In this document: piece after piece, positions 7,701 through 10,438 of the stretch | Layout: the number at the start of each line of letters is the position of its first letter | How positions within the stretch are numbered: position 1 is the first letter of the stretch | Source: Acidobacteriota bacterium | GTDB lineage: Bacteria > Acidobacteriota > Terriglobia > Acidiferrales > UBA7541 | Length of the DNA stretch: 10,438 nucleotides | Reading direction: 5' to 3' | Assembly (NCBI GenBank): GCA_003224515.1 | Contig: QHZC01000100.1 | Span: 3,744 to 14,181 of the forward strand | Made by a program: the position numbers and the translations under genes | The notes under the pieces: model-generated | Database searches by the model: none | What the model saw: only the letters and a program-made list of their open reading frames with translations | What the model was told of the DNA's origin: nothing

Positions 7701-7832
7701 AGCGCCGGCAAAAAAATCCGGCACCTCGAGGCCACGGTTGTCGATTCGATAGCTGCCCCGGCTAGTGAGCCCGGTCGCATGAAAGTCCACATAAGGCAGC
7801 ATCGACCCGCCCCGTCGGCACCATGGGTTCAC
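4728..7832 (-). CDS. tamB: TamB-like translocation/assembly protein, C-terminal part (out of frame with its N-terminal part)
   Basis: This open frame of 1,034 residues is the large C-terminal portion of a TamB/AsmA-like protein, which in known systems spans the periplasm as a long beta-taco that guides lipids and/or outer-membrane proteins. It consists of repeated short beta-rich segments of the pattern G-x-h-x-h-x-G, as expected. The C-terminal TamB (DUF490) domain is clear: RGDLNFSNPF (846-855), SDPPLPANDIITLLALG (891-907), GRLERLFGITRFRVDP (101-116 of the last 193 residues) and a terminal IKIKKRFP. Its first residues (NPWCRRGGS) look non-coding; sensible coding begins near LPYVDFHATGL, about 7799. 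There is no signal peptide or membrane anchor in this frame, so translated alone from GTG 7832 or ATG 7802 it should not be exported. The N-terminal part lies in the frame at 7762-8667. It is convergent with the DUF2059 gene. Confidence 0.88.
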   Translation of the reverse strand: MNPWCRRGGSMLPYVDFHATGLTSRGSYRIDNRGLEVPDFFAGAFGGRVTGRVTMRFDGLQFRADTHVQDVRLAAVLPSIEHRNFPIDELHWDGQITADTVETWSGPFQHFEISAKTVWENPEQPAEHHQPVTADWKFRYRYDPNILTIDSGEFETPSSRGSIDGILAPRNSALNVRFQTGAIETYKDFINALRGAGPHSPEAAKPISGSVGWDGKIAGASGGPAFLGHLRGERVRYDGVFLDYLDGDLTYAPLEFTLVRGHVRRGEMETDIEANLSLANWSFLPESNWTAEINFERVPVESIEPLLGLRYPVNGSLTGQFHGRGTRRKPSVTGLFDLADGKVYGLSFNRLRGQLNVSPDEVRIADAELRFFPPGKENGRGAGIITGSAGYRHEDQTISADLVGAALPLENFEKLQSTRLPVGGQVSFRLKANGPVRTPLGDGTFRVVDLRIGQVIVGSFDGKLTSDSRQAQLELGSAMTTGEVRGGCTLGLADPYPLSGKVSIKNINLDPFLLTALHLKEFSGHANADGDISLNGSLKQPESIIVDANLSRLAMNYANVRLENTGPVHFRSTKDSLEIDPVTLHGVDTNLQIAGSVQFAGRRGVGLRLNGALDLRLISGFAPNLDARGPAQINASFEGTLDRPRITGRVHIENASARAADFPTGLSAIKGDVVFDATRLYFENMSAESGGGALHLSGSVNYAESPLRYDVSVYTERVRIRYPEGMSWLVGGSLRLTGTPTAGLLSGRVTIERVTLTQGLEVAGMLVQAKEGISSPATSSPYLRNLQFDLEALSAPDARMEWPGAELHADANLRVRGTWEHPILLGHIHILSGDLYFAGNRYRVTRGDLNFSNPFRLDPVLNVEATTTIQQYEITLNFNGPASKLTLAYRSDPPLPANDIITLLALGQTSSEATARSGGTSQSGTAGASAILSEAISSQLGGRLERLFGITRFRVDPGLAGVGSTGSEQNAAARITVEQQIARNLTITYVSNVSSTQQQVIQVEYNVDRNVSIVGLRDQNGTFGIDIKIKKRFP
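7762..7832 (-). other. Frameshift junction splitting tamB
   Basis: The two tamB frames overlap here by 71 bases. In minus-strand direction the N-terminal frame codes well through PTGRVD and the C-terminal frame codes well from LPYVDF. Two one-base repairs work. Dropping the G at 7800 gives GRVD-LPYVDF; dropping one G of the four-G run at 7810-7813 gives PTGGSMLPYVDF. A small lost segment whose length is not a multiple of three is equally possible. I see no slippery heptamer or downstream stem that would suggest programmed frameshifting. Confidence 0.75.
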
Positions 7833-8667
7833 GCAGGGTTTCCCGAAAATCCAGAAGATCGATCCAGCCGCGGTACCGGAAACTCCACTGCGGATTCGAG
7901 AAACTATTCATTTCCGCTTGTGCATCGAGATGCGAGTGCCCTGCGCTGAGTACCCCTTGCTCGAGCGCAAAGCCATCGCGCCAAAGCGTGAACTTCGCCG
8001 ATAAACTCACCGGCAGGGGTGCGTAGCGCTTGGATGTCAATTGCGTGGTCTGCCAGTCAAGGTTGCCGAGGTACAAAGGATGGTCCCGCGTGCCTGCGGC
8101 GTCTAGCCCAAGCCGCAGATCTACTCCCTGTACCGTGATCGGTGTCTTTGTGTCGTTGTAGAGCACCCACCCGTCGGCGAGCAGAAGGCGCCGGATGCGC
8201 AATTGGAATAGCGTGTCGGGCCATGGCTTATTTATAGAAGCAGGCCGCGCCGGCGCGGGCAGGTTTGTCGCGCCGCTTTTTTCAACTCGGATGTGCACGT
8301 GTGGCTTCTCGATGAAGAGTTCATTCAGCGAAATTCTGCGGCCCCAGAAGGAATCGATCTGCAGACCCGCCTGCACTTGCTCGGCGGCAAAAAGAGGTTC
8401 CGTCCCTGCGGACTCCCTCCCGTGGATCACCAGACCTTTTATGGTTGCCCGCGCGGCGAGCCATTGAATTGATAGAGCGCGCAACTCAACCTTGCCGCCG
8501 GTCATCTGTTCCAAACGGCTTATGAGCAGCCGGCTCAACAAGGGGTTGCCCGCGCCGCTGCCCAAGAAAATCACCAGGCCCGTGACGATCAGAAAGATCT
8601 TTGCCCCGAGAATCCAGACGACGTGACGCAGCCAGCGCCACTTCCGGCGGCGGGTCTCGCGCGTCAT
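7762..8667 (-). CDS. tamB: TamB-like protein, N-terminal part (truncated by frameshift)
   Basis: This frame carries 301 residues. After a basic start (MTRETRRRKWRW) comes a single membrane anchor at about residues 13-37, then the AsmA/TamB-like N-terminal beta region, for example LEQMTGGKVELRALSIQW and SLNELFIEKPHVHIRVE. The anchor would hold TamB in the inner membrane with the rest in the periplasm. Coding quality stays good up to MVPTGRVD (ends 7801). It then collapses into ALCGLSCDRAH and stops at TAG 7762, while the C-terminal TamB frame resumes one base out of register. I chose ATG 8667 because it overlaps the upstream stop as ATGA and is preceded by a G-rich stretch; a frame back to 8727 would overlap the SurA-like gene by 64 bases and begins with a polar extension. 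Removing one base near 7800 rejoins the frames into about 1,312 residues. Confidence 0.85.
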   Translation of the reverse strand: MTRETRRRKWRWLRHVVWILGAKIFLIVTGLVIFLGSGAGNPLLSRLLISRLEQMTGGKVELRALSIQWLAARATIKGLVIHGRESAGTEPLFAAEQVQAGLQIDSFWGRRISLNELFIEKPHVHIRVEKSGATNLPAPARPASINKPWPDTLFQLRIRRLLLADGWVLYNDTKTPITVQGVDLRLGLDAAGTRDHPLYLGNLDWQTTQLTSKRYAPLPVSLSAKFTLWRDGFALEQGVLSAGHSHLDAQAEMNSFSNPQWSFRYRGWIDLLDFRETLREPMVPTGRVDAALCGLSCDRAH

Positions 8668-9314
8668 TTCGACCCCCCATCCAGAAGAATCTCGATGTGC
8701 AGGCGCGCCCTGCTCTCCTTCAGCCACTTCTCTGCTTGCTCGTTGATTCCTCGCTCGACGAGCGCTTCCTGAACGGGGTCGTGCGCGGCATCCAGCGACG
8801 GTGGTTCCTGCCCGCGACCCTTCGCCTGCGGCCGGATTGTGTTTTCATAGAAGTCTTCTATGGCCTTGGGATCGACTTGCACGGCGGGGCGAAACCGCGA
8901 GTCGAGATAGCTGTTCAAGTACAGTTGCGCAGCTACGATTCCCCGCAATTCCCCTTCGCTCAACCCGCTCTGCTTTCTCCTTGCTTCGTATTGTTCCGCC
9001 GAGGTGAACGACTTCCTCAGACGCTCCAGGCTGCCGTCAATCTCGGTGTCGGATGGGTGCGGGAAACGCGATACATCGGCCTCGGTTCGCACCATCCACT
9101 GATCGATCAGCCGGTCGAGAATCTGGGCATCGCTCTCCGATTTTCCGTCAAGGAATTGCTGGTAGCGGCTGAGCACCCGGATGTCACTCAATAAGATGAT
9201 GTCGTTTTCAACCCGCGCGGCAATGCGGTCCACGATCTGCTGCGCCACCAGCAATCCCGCGGCACTCACGATGAGCAGCGAGACCAGAAAAACGCGACTC
9301 GCCAGGCCCCGCAT
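8664..9314 (-). CDS. Periplasmic SurA-N-like chaperone protein lacking a PPIase domain
   Basis: A 216-residue protein with a signal peptide at residues 1-24 (RVFLVSLLIVSAAGLLVA). It is followed by QQIVDRIAARVENDIILLSDI (25-45), the typical opening of SurA/PrsA-type periplasmic chaperones, and ILDRLIDQWMVRTEAD (65-80), the conserved helix of the SurA N-terminal domain. The rest is helical and charged. No parvulin rotamase domain is present between the N-region and the C-terminal helix EKWLKESRARLHIEIL (195-210), so it should bind unfolded outer-membrane proteins rather than isomerise prolines (inference). I place the start at ATG 9314, which shares a base with the stop of the Omp85 gene (TAATG); the longer frame to 9416 is a shadow of the barrel's C-terminus. 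It overlaps tamB by ATGA (8664-8667). Its position between an Omp85 gene and tamB suggests a client-handling role in outer-membrane assembly. Confidence 0.82.
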   Translation of the reverse strand: MRGLASRVFLVSLLIVSAAGLLVAQQIVDRIAARVENDIILLSDIRVLSRYQQFLDGKSESDAQILDRLIDQWMVRTEADVSRFPHPSDTEIDGSLERLRKSFTSAEQYEARRKQSGLSEGELRGIVAAQLYLNSYLDSRFRPAVQVDPKAIEDFYENTIRPQAKGRGQEPPSLDAAHDPVQEALVERGINEQAEKWLKESRARLHIEILLDGGSK

Positions 9315-10438
9315 TAGAAGGTCGACCCCAGATTGAAAAAGATTTGGAAACCGGGGAGTCTTGTGCCTTGCTGGCCCAGCGAGCCAAGCTGGCAATTCGC
9401 GGCATTGCTCGGACACGGAATCGGAATAACAAACGACGGGCGATTGAGCTGATAGCCGAAATCGATGCGAATCGGACCCACCGGGGTCTTATATCTCACG
9501 CCCAAACCCATGGTGTGAGCAAAATAATTGAGTTCGTTTGTGCAATTCGTGGCGCACACCGGCACGTTCGTTGGTCCCGCAGGTGATGCCGGATTTTGCA
9601 GCGCAAATTTGGGCTGCGGCAGCATCGTGCGGAAAGAGATCCGGCTCAGCCGGCTGTACACGTTGCCGCCGTCATAGAAAATGGCACCGCCAAGTGACGT
9701 CCCGACGAACGGCAAGCGCATCGGAAAGCGGAATTCCTGATTGAGCACCAGCATAGCCTGGCCACCAACCGGGAAGCCGGTGCAGGCATCGCGCGGTCCT
9801 GCTTGATTGAGCGCAAAGCCGCGCAGGGACGTCCCGCCGCCCGCAAAGAAACGCTCCGGTAGGGGGATGATCGTTGGCGTCGGACCAGAAGGCGCCGTAC
9901 CCACGGTGCACTGCCCGGGCGCGGGGGCCGGGAAACTTAGGGAAACGGTGTCGCGATACGGCACCAGGAAGCCCAATCGCATGGAACGCGCAAAACTGAA
10001 TCGGCGTTTGATCGGGTAGTAGGTGGAATTTTGAAAGAAAAACCGCAAGAAGCTGGCACTGGAACCAAAATTCGTATCGGCATCGCTGAAGTCGGTGCTG
10101 TTAACACTACCCTTCGAGGCATCGGCGGGATTGTCGCGAGAATCGCGGAACCAAGTCACTCCGAATTGTGAAACCAGTGTTGGCTGGTTAAAGAGCGGGA
10201 TTTCCTCGCTCAGAATTTTCAGATTGGAGACACCCACACGGCGGAAGGCGTAGCGATAGAGCACCGTCGTCAGCGGCGTGACTTGATCGGTCAATTGCAC
10301 CGAGCCCTCATAGCGGTCTTCCGTAAACGTATTGATGTCGCGTGTTTTCTCCGCAAACGCTGTCGCTTGAAAGCTGAAGTGCGGATTAGCGAAAGTATTC
10401 GGCGCCGAATACCCCAGCAAAGCGCGCCCCTGCAATGT
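9314..10438 (-). CDS. Omp85/BamA-TamA family outer-membrane protein, beta-barrel domain (partial, 5' end off the window)
   Basis: The frame is open at the right edge, so only the C-terminal 374 residues are visible and any POTRA domains lie outside. The visible part is a 16-strand-type Omp85 (surface antigen D15) barrel: alternating aromatic strands, DSRDNPADASKG (turn motif typical of the family), RFFAGGGTSLRGF with the loop-6 (V/L)RG(F/Y) motif that docks inside the barrel, GGAIFYDGGNVY, and GLGVRYKTPVGPIRIDFGYQL. The chain ends IFFNLGSTF, a C-terminal phenylalanine beta-signal. Such proteins insert outer-membrane proteins (BamA) or pair with TamB (TamA). The downstream tamB favours a TamA-like partner, but BamA cannot be excluded without the POTRA count. 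Six cysteines, all in predicted surface loops, are unusual for the family. It overlaps the SurA-like gene by one base (TAATG). Confidence 0.92.
   Translation of the reverse strand, partial: TLQGRALLGYSAPNTFANPHFSFQATAFAEKTRDINTFTEDRYEGSVQLTDQVTPLTTVLYRYAFRRVGVSNLKILSEEIPLFNQPTLVSQFGVTWFRDSRDNPADASKGSVNSTDFSDADTNFGSSASFLRFFFQNSTYYPIKRRFSFARSMRLGFLVPYRDTVSLSFPAPAPGQCTVGTAPSGPTPTIIPLPERFFAGGGTSLRGFALNQAGPRDACTGFPVGGQAMLVLNQEFRFPMRLPFVGTSLGGAIFYDGGNVYSRLSRISFRTMLPQPKFALQNPASPAGPTNVPVCATNCTNELNYFAHTMGLGVRYKTPVGPIRIDFGYQLNRPSFVIPIPCPSNAANCQLGSLGQQGTRLPGFQIFFNLGSTF

Noticed and set aside
7795..7815. Programmed ribosomal frameshift in tamB
   Set aside because: There is no slippery heptamer such as a run of A or T, no internal Shine-Dalgarno-like stimulator at the right distance and no obvious downstream stem. 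A mutation or sequence error is simpler.
7236..7949. Long plus-strand open frame of 237 codons opposite tamB, with similar ones at 5529-6233 and 8601-9194
   Set aside because: They lie antisense to genes with clear family motifs and have Arg/Pro-rich, unfamiliar translations typical of the complementary strand of GC-rich coding DNA. No ribosome-binding site or recognisable motif was found.

Overview
This GC-rich window has densely packed, mostly minus-strand genes and codes for a diderm (outer-membrane-bearing) bacterium. The protein flavour (TamB, Omp85 and a kynureninase-like enzyme) together with the base composition suggests an Acidobacteriota-type genome. That placement is an inference from general resemblance; no 16S or other marker gene is present.

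Layout, left to right. (1) Positions 1-3878 hold a tightly overlapping minus-strand operon. Read in its own direction it is an amino-acid permease (3878 to 2442), a kynureninase-like PLP enzyme (2449 to 1265), protein-L-isoaspartate methyltransferase (1290 or 1272 to 613) and a dolichyl-phosphate-glucosyltransferase-like GT2 enzyme (610, running off the left edge). The first three genes overlap and the fourth starts 2 bases after the third, so translational coupling is likely. (2) Positions 3879-4024 are a divergent intergenic region. It leads right into a single plus-strand gene, 4025-4696, for a secreted DUF2059 protein with a glutamine-rich tail. (3) Positions 4728-10438 hold a second minus-strand operon: the beta-barrel of an Omp85/BamA-like protein (entering from the right edge, ending at 9314), a short SurA-N-like periplasmic protein with no PPIase domain (9314 to 8664), and a TamB/AsmA-like protein (8667 to 4728). 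The junctions are TAATG and ATGA. The DUF2059 gene and tamB converge with only 31 bases between their stop codons.

The second operon reads as an envelope-biogenesis module: an outer-membrane Omp85 barrel, a periplasmic chaperone-like protein and an inner-membrane-anchored TamB that spans the periplasm. The tamB gene is broken: the N-terminal reading frame and the C-terminal reading frame are out of register around 7797-7813. Adding or removing a base there, or restoring a small lost segment, would rejoin them into a protein of about 1,310 residues. Whether this is a real mutation or a sequencing/assembly error cannot be decided from the sequence alone.

I found no RNA genes, CRISPR arrays, insertion sequences, phage genes or convincing terminators. 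I did not see a clearly novel system. The best leads are the split tamB, the SurA-N-like protein inside an Omp85-TamB operon, the six loop cysteines of the Omp85 barrel, and the permease/kynureninase-like/Pcm/glycosyltransferase operon.
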